Shown one piece after another: positions 27,301-34,991 of a stretch of 64,000 nt of DNA (positions within the stretch are counted from its first letter, which is position 1; each line of letters starts with the position of its first letter). The position numbers were made by a program, and so were the translations under genes. The notes under the pieces are model-generated. The model was not told the origin of the DNA, made no database searches, and saw nothing but the letters and a program-made list of their open reading frames with translations. The stretch comes from Gibbula magus. Taxonomy: Eukaryota > Mollusca > Gastropoda > Trochida > Trochidae. The DNA is taken from positions 36,122,656-36,186,655 of the forward strand of contig OW388291.1 in the NCBI GenBank assembly GCA_936450465.1, in the 5' to 3' direction.

Positions 27301-30300
27301 CATTTGACATGAGAATTGTTTTAGAATATTTCGTGAGAATGTCAGCAAATTGATGTAAATGAACACAGATTGATTAAATTGCTTGTAATGTCAACTTGAT
27401 TGGACCACATAGCTTTGTTGAAATAACTAATAACATGGATAATTACCACTAGAGTAAAGTGATACATTTGGGGAACTATGGTTAATACATTGTGACTCTT
27501 ATTGATGATGAATCTCCTGTTCAGATTGAAGACAGACAAGCATGGAGAGAAGCAATTGAATCTGGCAGCTACGATCCCCGCACAGATGATCCTGTCTATG
27601 TCAGGAATAAAATTAAAGAGTAAGTGCAGACAATTTAAGATTTGTTCCTTAAATGACATTTAGAAACAGAAGAAAAATTTCAAGATTCAATAACGAACTA
27701 CCAACAATATTTGTGTAGTTTTTTGTGTTGATAATGTACAATCATGTCTTCAAAGTTTCCTTTTAGTTGCCCAGATGAATGCTTGATTCTTGATTTATTA
27801 TGAGAAGAAGAGAGCCGTTGTTCACATGGATTGTCATTTTCAGATCAAGAGGTTAGCGGTTGTGATCCAACCAACAGGGGCATGACAGTTTAAACTTTTA
27901 AACTTACAGGATTGAGGATTTATGTACAATTGCTTCACTGTAGCAGGCTTTTTCCTATTTCAATGTTATTATCAGTAATTTGAATTTTCTCTCCAGAGAT
28001 GAGATGACAGAGAGTGAAGCAACGGAAGCAGTAATCTGGGACCTGAGTCGAGCTTTGCTGCAGGTAGCACGAGGACTTGATACCAAGTATCTAACTACTC
28101 CGCTAGGTAACTATGTCTTGCACTCTTTCTTATTCAAATATTTACAATCATTAAAATCACTTTTAAGAAGCAAAACAGATATCAATTAAAAATCTCAAAA
28201 AGTACTTATCCAAGCGGTTATTGCTATGATAGTTTAATGACCCCTGTTTAAGTCATGTTATACACTGAACCTCAGTAAGCCTTTTTTTCAGCAAAAGTGA
28301 TAAAAGATATGTGGTTTGTGGAAATATATCAGAAACCTGTATTAATATTTACTCAGATTTAGATGTAGATTGTATGGTTTGGATGTGCAAAACTGAAGAA
28401 CATTTTGTGCAAACAAATGTGCAAATGTGACCAAAATAGTTTCTTTACAATTGAACTTTAATTTCAGGTGAAACTGAAGACGCTAAAAAGAAGCGCATCA
28501 AAAGTGAAAAAGAAGCAAGTGAAAAAAAATCCAAGAAGAGAGGCGACAATGAAGATGATGGTAAGTCAAACTTTGTTCATGCTTCTTTCTAAACCTAAAT
28601 CTACTGTATACCTTACATTTAAACTGCTTATGATGAGAATGATTTGTGCATCAATAGGACAAACTCCAAGGGTTCTTGTCCTCCCATAGCACTCTAGTAT
28701 TCTAAAATAAATTATTTGTCTTTGAAAGTCTACTGGAAATTGTCTGAATAACATTGTCTACAAAGATACCTCACATGTAATTTTCCTGAGAACTTGATAA
28801 ACAGTTTACAAACATTGTAGTAAAAATGAGAGCGTTCTTGAATGAGACTATAGCAGCCTCAAAACAGGTCCTGTTACAAATTTAATACCTGAAAATATCT
28901 TGATAGCACATTCTTACCTCTAAACAGATCTGCCTATACTCAAAGAAATCTTACCAGCGAACCAAAAAACTCAAGCAGTTAAAAGATATCTTCATATTAC
29001 AGATTGAGATGATGAATACATATTCACATGGAAATTAATTACCTAGCCTTTCCCAAAAATGTGAATATAACACAATAGTATATGGTCTGTTGTCTCCTCA
29101 CAACTTGCAGAAGAGGAAGAAATGAAGATGCACAAGACAACGTTCGAGAAATGGGGGGAGGGTCTGCAGCAGGTGACCAATCTTTCCCAGGTCTTCCTCT
29201 TCCTCTCAACCCTCGACAAGAGCATCACCTGGGCCAAGTCGGCGCTTCACGCTAGATGTCGATTGTGTCGCCGCAAGGGAGACGGAGAGAAGATGCTGTT
29301 GTGTGATGGCTGTGATCGGGGACATCACATGTACTGTCTTAAGCCTCCTGTTGAGGTAAGAAGTGTCTTCTGTGAATGAAAAAAATTTTCATGCATTATT
29401 TCTATATGATAGGTTTTATTGCAAACATTAGTTTCTGGTAAGCTTTTTTTTTTTCAAATGAGAATTTTCCGTTTTTCCTTTTGTCATATTTTTCATCATA
29501 TTAATCTGATAACTGATGTATACATCGTAATTGACAAATTTAAACAAGTTGTTCATCAAAGTGTAGCTTTACCTAATTAAATTTCAAAGATATAATTTGG
29601 CTTAAGATGGTATTAACCCTTAACTTGCGAATCCCGGAATTATCCGGGCGGGCTATAAGCGATTCCGAGGTGTCTGTATACGGATCCCGGATACAAGACT
29701 TAGAATAATTCACGGCTGTCTCACTACTTTACTAGCCCTGTCAACGGGTCCCAAGTCGATTGTGTCCGCGACCCGACCCATGAGAATGGCTGTATTTAAG
29801 CTCGGCGACCCGACATGAGAATGAAGCTTTGTTCAGTGTGTGGTCGGAATATCAAGCAAACTTCACACCAATTTGCGTTAATTAGCTTTACAAAAGGCCA
29901 ATTTTGTTGGGCTTAGCCCCCGAAGCATTAATTTGCTTGAGGCTATTTTCAAACACGTGCTTTTATTGCATCCGGTTTGCCTCGCCCGAGACTGCTATCT
30001 GCCTCGCATCTCGCGAGACGGGGAAAAAAATCGCTAACTCGCCTTACTCCCGCACTTCATATCATGTGAGCGAATTGTTTGTTTTCAAAAAAAAAATACG
30101 GCAAAATAAAGGGGAAACAATGGACTACATTCCAATATAAAATTAGCAAATGTCAAAAAAATAATAAAAACACAGCAAGCGCCATGGAAAAGGGCACGTT
30201 AACACCGACAATCCCTTTAACAATCGGCGATTTTCACAACTTGTTACACATTTATCACGGCTAAAATACTGAATGCATTTTCATGATTTTTATATCACAA

Positions 30301-33300
30301 TAAACCAAAAAGAATAATTTTTTATTCTATATAAAATGCGCATAATTATTTCACAGAAATAAAGATACAATTTTACCTTTCTGAGAGGCATGTGAAACCA
30401 AACGGCACACAAACTAATCAACATATTTTCATCAGTTATGGTTCGAGGTTAGCTTTTATTTGAAAGGTAAAACAACATAACCATATTAGGGTTTACATGT
30501 GCTTATTTGTCAACTGGTTCAAGATTATGATTTCTTGGAAAAGTGCGATGAACGACCGTTCGCAATGCCGCATACATGTTGTAAGTATTTACGATTTTAT
30601 TGGTGGAAATAAAGACAAACTTTACATAGCTATAGAATTATAACCAAAGGTCGCATTCTAATAATTTTTATATCATTGTGAAGCTAGACATCTTGTCTTC
30701 AATTCCGTATATAAATGGAATTTTTTCCGTTTCGTATTTATGATGTTACGAGGCCCGAATTAAAGACAATCTTTCGAAAGTAATAGAATAAAAACGAAAA
30801 AACATAGAAAATTCATTCAAAGTTTCGGGTGTGAATTAGCCATTTGTGTACGGGTGTCGCTACTTGAATTTGTATTGAACGCCCGTATATAGTCCTTATT
30901 CGCCATGTAGATGCGGTATATTTTGTAAAAACGGTACCGGAATCGCCGCCTGGAAATTCCGCCAGCAGAGCTAGTTAGTGCCAAAGCCCAAACTACTGCT
31001 GCGAGCTGCGAGCCTGTAAATTCCGCCACAGGGGCTAAAAATGGTAAAATATATACGCAACGTAAGGGTTAAGATGACTCGTTTCATGCACTTGCACATG
31101 CACATTCAAATTAGAAGTTGTGAACTGACATTGATAACCTTTATTTAACTTTTGAGTTTCACAATTCTGAGTTTGATCTCAGAGAATTCTCAGTGGACTG
31201 AATTTGAAACTTCTTTCACGTATAGAAAGTACCAACTGGTGACTGGTATTGTCCCAACTGTAAACCGGTGGAGCTGAAACGCAGTCCAAGAAAAGATAGA
31301 CGAAAGACTTTCTCAGAAGAGGAAGAGGAGGAGGAAGAAGAAGATGATGGTGATGAAGAAGACGAGGAAGAAGAGTAAGCATTCATTAACCCTTTACTCT
31401 GTCATGTAGGGATTAAGAATTCATTAACTCTTTACTGTGTCATGTAGGAAAAGTCTAGCAGCAGCTATCCCTGTATTTCCTTGATACAAACTTTTGTCAA
31501 GTAACCGACAATCACTTTATTTTTGTGTTAATTGTTTTAGATCACAGGTGCATTTTCATAATTACACTCTGTCACTGACTAATTATCAAACAGCAACAAT
31601 GGAGCAGATTCCTGAAAAATGTAATTAATAATCTAAGTAATTGATGAACCTCTAAGGAAATCGTGAGTAAGTTTATTACATATTTTTCTCTCAGCTCGGA
31701 CGAAGAAGATTCTGAAGAGGAAGAAGAAGAGGAGGAGGAAGAGGATGAGAATGCAAACCTGTGTGTCAAGTGCGGTAAGGACGGCAAGCTGCTTTGTTGT
31801 GACAGCTGTCCAGGCTCCTACCACCTCCACTGTGCAGAACCCCCTCTCAAGAAGGTGCCTCGCGGCAAGTGGCTCTGTCCTGTTTGCCTCGGTGTCTCTA
31901 AACCTGGTGGCAAAATCAAACTGATCCATAAAAAAAGTAAGGCCGTTGTAAAAGATGTTGTGATATTGTTTTAACATTTTCAACATAAAATTGTTTATAT
32001 ATTGAATGGAAACTAAAGTATAGAGTTGAGTTATCTCCCTTCCCTGACTGTTCAACAATTTTATGATTCAATAATTCAATTTAAGTTTCATTGAAAAATA
32101 TGTTAATCTATATCTGAATATACCATGCTTACTTAATGAAGATGTGAATAATAGCCTTCACTATGATACGTATGTATGTATGTATGATCATATGTGCAAT
32201 TTGGTTTTTGGCTTCTGCATTTCCTGTACACTACAAGGACTGTTCTATTTGATATTTACAGAAGATAACCGCAGCAAGAAGAGCACCCCAGGAAAGAGTA
32301 CGCCCGTCTCAAGTCGCTCCAACTCTCGGAAAGGCAGTCCACGCGACAGTCCCGTCCCCACCAAACCTCGCCGCGGTGAGGAAAAACCCAAATTGCAGAA
32401 GAAAACTTCAACATCAAGACTTTCTCAGGACGCTTATGCTGGTGAGTTTCATCACTGGTAATTGCGTTAAACAATAATTCACATGCTCATTTTGCATATA
32501 ACATTTTAGGTTTTCTTGTTAGGTGATCATGCCTCCAGTTGTCCCACCTTCGATTGTGTGTACAGTAAATCTTGCTTTGAAATCAATGATATTGCCAATT
32601 GAATCTTGGAATGTGTAGATGAACGTATGGTCACTATTGTGTATGTGTAATTCATGATTCTCATTTCTTTCAAGTGGTAAGCTGCTGAACAAATACTGTT
32701 ACAAATACAAATACTAAAAAGTCTTTATCTTGTATAATGGCATGCTTCTCGAAAGAACTGCTGGAGTCTTTAGGTTGTAAGAATTCTGTAGATATACAGG
32801 TTCTCATCCTCGGTTACCCATGTTTTTATATATGCTCCGTTACTCTCCACTATGTCACCCATGGGAGACCTTATCAGGGGAATCTGTTCTCAAATTACCC
32901 GCCCTTGGCCAGCGTGACGGTCAGTAACCAAAGAAGATACTCAATGGGATGACCTCGCTTGCTTTGAAACGAAGTGATATGAATTGTCATTGGTTCGCAG
33001 GTCTCAGCTTCGTAGCAGTTTGATTGGCTCACGCCGGCCAAGGGCGGGTAATTTGAGTACAGATTTCTCTGATACGGTTTCCCATGGGTGATATAGTGGA
33101 GAGTAACGGAGCATATATAAAACCATGGGGAAAACCGAGGATGACAAGTTCAAAGAATGTATTTTTGTATTTAAATTCTATTATTCTGTCTTTGATACAT
33201 TTGATGTATATTTATCAAATTTCCTTAACCCAAATCGACCAGTCATGTATATTTTGGCCATTCTTTCAAGATATGGACGGCTCCCCTAAACACTACGTGA

Positions 33301-34217
33301 GTAGTTCACGTGGCAACACCGAAGTGCAGCAGATGAAACAGTTAGAGGAAATTGTTAACGATCTCAACAAAATGGACGAAGCCTGGCCCTTCCTGAAGCC
33401 TGTCAGCAAAAAAATGGTAATCTAATGTTTTGAAAGTTAATTTTAATGAAGGATGTAGGAGACAATCTGTTGTTTACAACATCAAGTTACTTCTTTTTTG
33501 CTTAATAAGGACCGATGTACTGTCGCATGTGCCACGTCTTATCACCATCTGTCCGCCTTAACTTTCACATTCCCCACTTCTCTTCCATAACTACTGCACA
33601 ACCAAAGTTGAAATTTTGTGAGGAGATAACTTGTACCTTGGGGATGTGGAATAGGGTGTGCGTATTGGGCGGAGGGAGTAGCTAAGTTGGCTGCAACATA
33701 GTCATGTTCCACAGATGTAGCGATTGTAAACTATAGCTATTCAAGAGTTGAAACATGTTGATATTGTTAACATCAATCAATGGAAAATGTTCAAAACTAA
33801 CCAATTTCGGGACCCACCCCAGTTAAAAAAACTACTGTCTGTCGAGAAAATGGTTGTTGACGACTGCCAACTTCCGGTTGAGCATGGACAGGGCTTACCC
33901 CCTGTGAGTAAATGAAATTGTTTGTTCTGAGACAAGTATGTTTGATTTATTTATAGGTTCCTGATTATTACGAGGTGATCGACAAGCCAATGGACTTCTC
34001 CACTATCAGAAACAAAATCAACAAGTTTGTTTACAAGAAACCAGCTGACATTATCGCAGATGTCCGACAAATATTCTTCAACTGTATAGAGTACAACAAC
34101 AGGAAGACGCCAGAGTACAAGTGTGGAGCTAACCTGAGCAAATTATTTGAATCCAAAATCCGAGACTTTGAAGTTGATGAGAGTTCACCGCCTCCTGCAA
34201 AAAAATCCAAAAAATAA
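12231..34217 (+). CDS. BAZ1A: BAZ1A/ACF1 chromatin remodelling subunit, whole spliced gene (24 coding exons)
   Basis: Large non-catalytic subunit of the ISWI complexes ACF and CHRAC, which space nucleosomes in the nucleus; in this family the N-terminal WAC region contacts DNA and the DDT/BAZ region binds the ISWI ATPase. I joined 24 exons at GT/AG sites with no frame break: 4563 nt, 1520 aa, close to human BAZ1A (about 1556 aa). Order: WAC 1-125; basic coiled coil about 280-395; DDT about 397-470; WHIM1-like about 522-600; second coiled coil 600-745; WHIM2-like 759-784; WSD-like segment 901-924; PHD1 1163-1207; acidic tract; PHD2 1268-1309; Ser/Lys-rich linker; bromodomain about 1410-1510 with the Tyr-Asn pair at 1480-1481. 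The C-terminal PPPAKKSKK resembles the human tail. Two PHD fingers fit the insect Acf1 layout rather than human BAZ1A, which has one. The start has AAC before ATG and matches the family N-terminus MPLL. Confidence 0.95.
13398..13673 (+). CDS. BAZ1A: BAZ1A exon 2, core of WAC domain
   Basis: Starts after TTTTCAG and ends before GTGAAT. Carries FFERIILCNSLVWSC and TGKSGLTYQEAL, diagnostic of the WAC domain of ACF1/WSTF proteins. Residues 38-129. Intron 2 that follows contains a 1.36-kb palindrome. Confidence 0.95.
13823..15185. mobile_element. 1.36-kb foldback element with about 500-bp inverted arms (BAZ1A intron 2)
   Basis: Left arm about 13823-14322 starts AGGTCGGGGATAACC; right arm about 14683-15185 ends GGTTATCCCCGACCT. 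The arms match through GAGCTATAATAGGTCGATC-type words, GGAATTTCCGC and ATTTCGCGAAAGAATG with few mismatches; the spacer is about 360 bp. No transposase. ATAAT lies one base outside each end and could be a target duplication. Confidence 0.88.
15475..15585 (+). CDS. BAZ1A: BAZ1A exon 3, acidic segment with SUMO-interaction-like motif
   Basis: Acceptor TTCACAG, donor GTAAAT. In frame with both neighbours. Encodes KSCRITKIIPP, then DVIVIDIDSESDDEEE. The VIVI core at residues 151-154 followed by Asp, Ser and Glu has the form of a SUMO-interaction motif. The following intron (15586-16297) holds nothing recognised. Confidence 0.9.
16298..16396 (+). CDS. BAZ1A: BAZ1A exon 4
   Basis: Acceptor CTCTACAG, donor GTAAAA. 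Encodes residues about 167-199, including PEKFQYIVQELKKPNTYTV. Both junctions keep the frame. Identity as BAZ1A rests mainly on position and frame. Confidence 0.88.
16702..16789 (+). CDS. BAZ1A: BAZ1A exon 5
   Basis: Acceptor TGTTTCAG, donor GTAAGA, ends in phase 0. Encodes YTREKSKLFLKHHTESGSG, which resembles the REKLKLFLKQHCE region after the WAC domain in vertebrate ACF1. The next intron (16790-18012) carries a MITE copy at about 16925-17410. Confidence 0.92.
16925..17410 (+). mobile_element. MITE family M470, copy 1 (BAZ1A intron 5)
   Basis: About 70-85 percent alike by eye to 62870-63320 along its length: GAAGTACTGACTGTT, GAAGGTAAAAGTAGTGA, GATCGAAAACCGGACAATG, ATTTATAACAGACAAA, GATGAATATGCAAGC and AAACACAATGGATGCAC occur in the same order. 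Lacks the clear TIR seen in copy 3. Confidence 0.8.
18013..18232 (+). CDS. BAZ1A: BAZ1A exon 6, lysine-rich segment
   Basis: Acceptor AATTACAG, donor GTGATT. Encodes residues 230-302: EKVAKRLSLNVAKFENFFCG, then a Lys/Arg/Ser-rich tail (KKRGRKKKEEKER) of nuclear-localisation type. Donor use is set by the frame; reading on runs into intron sequence and a stop. Confidence 0.9.
18618..18799 (+). CDS. BAZ1A: BAZ1A exon 7, coiled coil
   Basis: Acceptor GGTTTAG, donor GTAGGT. Encodes TPEQIMKEQFAHLSPAERMA, then a charged helix rich in Lys and Glu (residues 303-363). A predicted coiled coil before the DDT domain is usual in ACF1. Confidence 0.92.
19201..19296 (+). CDS. BAZ1A: BAZ1A exon 8, coiled coil leading into DDT
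   Basis: Acceptor ACTGTTGCAG, donor GTAAGC, both ends phase 0. Encodes 32 charged residues ending DLECDDLK just before the DDT domain. The next intron contains the element with a 169-bp tandem array. Confidence 0.92.
19484..20706. mobile_element. Helitron/HINE-like element with 169-bp core tandem repeats (BAZ1A intron 8)
   Basis: Ends ATCCCCCGCC (19484-19493) and GGCGGGGGAT (20697-20706) are inverted. The left end also folds on itself (CCCCCGCCACGAAGTGG...GGGGG) and is followed by GTCCGTCCGTCC. The core has six units marked by ATCTCCAAAG at 19731, 19898, 20067, 20236, 20405 and 20574, giving spacings of 167 then 169. CCCCCGCCACGAAGTGG elements are familiar in mollusc genomes. No long coding frame. 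Confidence 0.8.
19560..20600. repeat. 169-bp tandem array (about six units)
   Basis: Units contain AAAGGGGACAGCTTTTCTCA, TTTAAGATAGGGTTACCAAA and ACCTTGATGGAGTTCGAAAA. Spacing is very regular. Two alternating variants are visible (TGCAATTATTTTTTCCGG versus TGCAAATATTTGTTTTGG), suggesting amplification of a dimer. Confidence 0.92.
21100..21238 (+). CDS. BAZ1A: BAZ1A exon 9, DDT domain first half
   Basis: Acceptor AATTTCAG, donor GTAAGT. Encodes PVDLFGDAIMILEFIHTF and FKQFFPKGFTW, the first helices of the DDT domain that in this family helps bind ISWI. Residues 396-441. The following intron (21239-21824) shows nothing recognised. Confidence 0.95.
21825..21968 (+). CDS. BAZ1A: BAZ1A exon 10, DDT domain second half
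   Basis: Acceptor TATACCAG. Encodes MLESCLLDHDVDGPLCDLVQ and a Glu-rich end (residues 442-489). The donor GTCAGT is weak, but splicing there restores the frame with exon 11; reading through gives a stop after SQFTT at 21983. Confidence 0.88.
22362..22457 (+). CDS. BAZ1A: BAZ1A exon 11
   Basis: Acceptor TTTTCACAG, donor GTGAGT. Encodes SQHDVTMEDELSANDMIMVA. A second CACAG eight bases on would give an immediate stop (TGA), so the first is chosen. The intron 22458-23199 shows nothing clear. Confidence 0.85.
23200..23424 (+). CDS. BAZ1A: BAZ1A exon 12, WHIM1-like region
   Basis: Acceptor GACACAG, donor GTACTT. Encodes QFTLTEILRIHLASSGARA and YQQRGGYSSLDDAGFELR (residues 522-596). The helical TEILRLHL-type segment and the YQQRGG run are typical of the ACF1 WHIM/BAZ1 region. 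Confidence 0.93.
23818..24240. mobile_element. Possible SINE or MITE fragment (BAZ1A intron 12)
   Basis: Begins TAATAATAATGTGTGTACTT, then AGCGCGAAACTTCC and CAAAGCGCTTACAAAC, words typical of dispersed short repeats in marine invertebrates. No second copy is in the window, so bounds and class are weak. Confidence 0.35.
24365..24530 (+). CDS. BAZ1A: BAZ1A exon 13
   Basis: Acceptor CTTTCAG, donor GTAAGT. Encodes GEKLKVINTLLQQIMSYAAS and the start of a charged helix (residues 597-651). Intron 13 carries one copy of a TIR-MITE whose other copy lies in ATG14. Confidence 0.93.
24575..25025 (-). mobile_element. MITE family M-CATTCTC, copy 1 (BAZ1A intron 13)
   Basis: The sequence CATTCTCTCCCCACAGAGG through TTACAACGGCG is an inverted copy of the right part of the element at 53146-53725. 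Its far end (CCTAGATCTTTGAAGTCACTCGG) matches that element's left part. The outer right TIR is missing or decayed. Confidence 0.8.
25517..25612 (+). CDS. BAZ1A: BAZ1A exon 14, coiled coil
   Basis: Acceptor AAATCAG, donor GTAGGC. Encodes YRQRQEEKQRERERKIQKI and onward, a highly charged helix. In frame with exons 13 and 15. Confidence 0.9.
25978..26968 (+). CDS. BAZ1A: BAZ1A exon 15 (991 nt), WHIM2-like and WSD-like segments
   Basis: Largest exon, residues 684-1014. Acceptor CTTGCAG, donor GTGCGA. Contains a Lys/Glu coiled coil, then YPIGRDRMYRRYWMFHALPG at about 761-780, the aromatic-rich motif of ISWI-partner WHIM domains. Next comes an acidic disordered stretch with DIIVISDSDNES (IIVI 854-857, SUMO-interaction-like). 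It then has WSFIDDEDLLKELIESLNPR at 901-920 and a conserved SLGYMK end. Intron 15 (26969-27524) holds nothing recognised. Confidence 0.95.
27525..27619 (+). CDS. BAZ1A: BAZ1A exon 16
   Basis: Acceptor TGTTCAG, donor GTAAGT. Encodes IEDRQAWREAIESGSYDPRT, continuing the post-WSD region. Residues 1015-1045. The junction reads LGYMK then IEDRQAW. Confidence 0.9.
27997..28106 (+). CDS. BAZ1A: BAZ1A exon 17
   Basis: Acceptor CTCTCCAG, donor GTAACT. Encodes ATEAVIWDLSRALLQVARGL, helical and hydrophobic-patterned. Ends in KYLTTPLG, which resembles the segment before the PHD region in ACF1. Confidence 0.9.
28468..28560 (+). CDS. BAZ1A: BAZ1A exon 18, basic linker
   Basis: Acceptor AATTTCAG, donor GTAAGT. 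Encodes a Lys-rich low-complexity linker (TEDAKKKRIKSEKEASEKKS). In frame with exons 17 and 19. Intron 18 (28561-29110) shows nothing recognised. Confidence 0.85.
29111..29355 (+). CDS. BAZ1A: BAZ1A exon 19, start of PHD finger 1
   Basis: Acceptor AACTTGCAG, donor GTAAGA. Encodes FEKWGEGLQQVTNLSQVFLF, then PHD1: Cys 1163 and 1166, Cys 1178 and 1181, His 1186 and Cys 1189 in CDGCDRGHHMYC. PHD fingers bind histone tails; the partner of this one cannot be read from sequence. Confidence 0.95.
29617..31068. mobile_element. 1.45-kb piggyBac-like non-autonomous element (BAZ1A intron 19)
   Basis: Flanked on both sides by TTAA (29613-29616 and 31069-31072). Ends CCCTTAACTTGCG and CGCAACGTAAGGG are inverted with two mismatches. 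A TTAA target and CCC-starting ends are the hallmark of the piggyBac superfamily. Interior is CpG-richer than its surroundings and has only short frames, none resembling a transposase. Confidence 0.8.
31226..31374 (+). CDS. BAZ1A: BAZ1A exon 20, end of PHD finger 1 and acidic tract
   Basis: Acceptor ACGTATAG, donor GTAAGC. Encodes KVPTGDWYCPNCK, giving the last two zinc ligands of PHD1 (Cys 1204 and 1207), a basic patch, then a long Glu/Asp tract. The intron before it contains the piggyBac-like element. Confidence 0.95.
31695..31936 (+). CDS. BAZ1A: BAZ1A exon 21, PHD finger 2
   Basis: Acceptor TCTCTCAG, donor GTAAGG. Continues the acidic tract, then a complete PHD: CVKCGKDGKLLCCDSC ... YHLHC ... 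WLCPVC (1268-1309). This finger is of the compact type with CCDSCP seen in CHD4-like proteins. It is the finger missing from human BAZ1A. Confidence 0.95.
32262..32441 (+). CDS. BAZ1A: BAZ1A exon 22, Ser/Lys/Pro-rich linker
   Basis: Acceptor ATTTACAG, donor GTGAGT. Encodes a disordered linker with many Ser-Pro and basic residues (SNSRKGSPRDSPVPTKPRR). In frame. The next intron contains a foldback element at about 32801-33140. Confidence 0.88.
32801..33140. mobile_element. Foldback MITE (BAZ1A intron 22)
   Basis: The arm TTCTCATCCTCGGTT...ATATGCTCCGTTACTCTCC is answered by GGAGAGTAACGGAGCATAT...AACCGAGGATGA. Inner words TTACCCGCCCTTGGCC and GGCCAAGGGCGGGTAA also pair. About 340 bp, no coding capacity, ends about 130 bases before exon 23. 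Confidence 0.85.
33271..33416 (+). CDS. BAZ1A: BAZ1A exon 23, bromodomain first part
   Basis: Acceptor TCTTTCAAG, donor GTAATC. Encodes LEEIVNDLNKMDEAWPFLKP, helix Z and the WPF shelf of the bromodomain (Trp 1424). Phase 0 at the 3' end. Intron 33417-33956 shows nothing recognised. Confidence 0.95.
33957..34217 (+). CDS. BAZ1A: BAZ1A exon 24, bromodomain core and C-terminus
   Basis: Acceptor TTTATAG; stop TAA at 34215-34217. Encodes VPDYYEVIDKPMDF and FFNCIEYNNRK, with Tyr 1480-Asn 1481 at the acetyl-lysine contact position. Ends SSPPPAKKSKK, similar to the end of vertebrate BAZ1A. Confidence 0.96.
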   Translation, partial: VPDYYEVIDKPMDFSTIRNKINKFVYKKPADIIADVRQIFFNCIEYNNRKTPEYKCGANLSKLFESKIRDFEVDESSPPPAKKSKK

Positions 34218-34991
34218 ACAGATATGTTTCATTCTATTTATTAAGTAGTCTTTTAAGGTTTTCTTGACCAATGTGATTCTCTGCATGGAAACATTCAATT
34301 TGTTTAAAAATTTGAGGCTTTTGAAACACATTTATAAAAAATGACTAATATTGAAATTGTTGGAAGTGAGTTAGGGGTTGATTGTTTGGAATTGCAAGTA
34401 GTTTCAATAAACTTGGGTTTTATTTTCATTTGAAACTATTTACGTTTTCATGCATATTTTATTACAATATTACTAGGATACTTTTATTTCATATGTGTAG
34501 GTGTTTGAAGTTATGTACATATGATTGATTATTTTTCTACACCACTGACAGTCAATACCACTAAGAACTATTCATTCCAAACTAAGCTTGTCGACAATGT
34601 TAATTTTGGGTATCTGTGTTAAGAATTCTTGACAAGTATCTGTGTTTTGACAACACCTGATAAAACTTCATCTTTGAAAAGATTTTCCGTGAGCTCAGAT
34701 GTATTTATATTCCCCACATTTATGAAATGATAGTAGGTTATTATAAATTGGTGCATTTTAAAACATTTTCATTCTATTTATTAAACGTAGACCAGTTTAA
34801 TTACAGGAAACTGTATCATTTGGTTATTGAAAAACATTTTATATTATTGTCCCAGTAAGGCTGACTCTAAGCATCATGATTTAGCTTATGTACATACAAA
34901 AATTTTCACCATAAAGAATCTTTGCTTATTTTGTTAATGTTTTGTTGTTTTCGACACTGCATTATAATAAAACTATAATAAAATAATAAAA
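34218..34991 (+). other. BAZ1A: BAZ1A 3' UTR with candidate poly(A) signals
   Basis: AT-rich sequence after the stop. AATAAA hexamers occur at 34406-34411 and 34966-34971, the second in a cluster of AATAAA-like words to about 34991. Which is used cannot be told from sequence; the boundary is a guess. Confidence 0.5.

Noticed and set aside
29904..30264. Two overlapping open frames inside the piggyBac-like element
   Set aside because: No DDD transposase motifs; too short to be a transposase.
31572..32058. Serine-rich and other minus-strand frames across BAZ1A exon 21
   Set aside because: Complement of the Glu/Asp tract and PHD2; no independent support.
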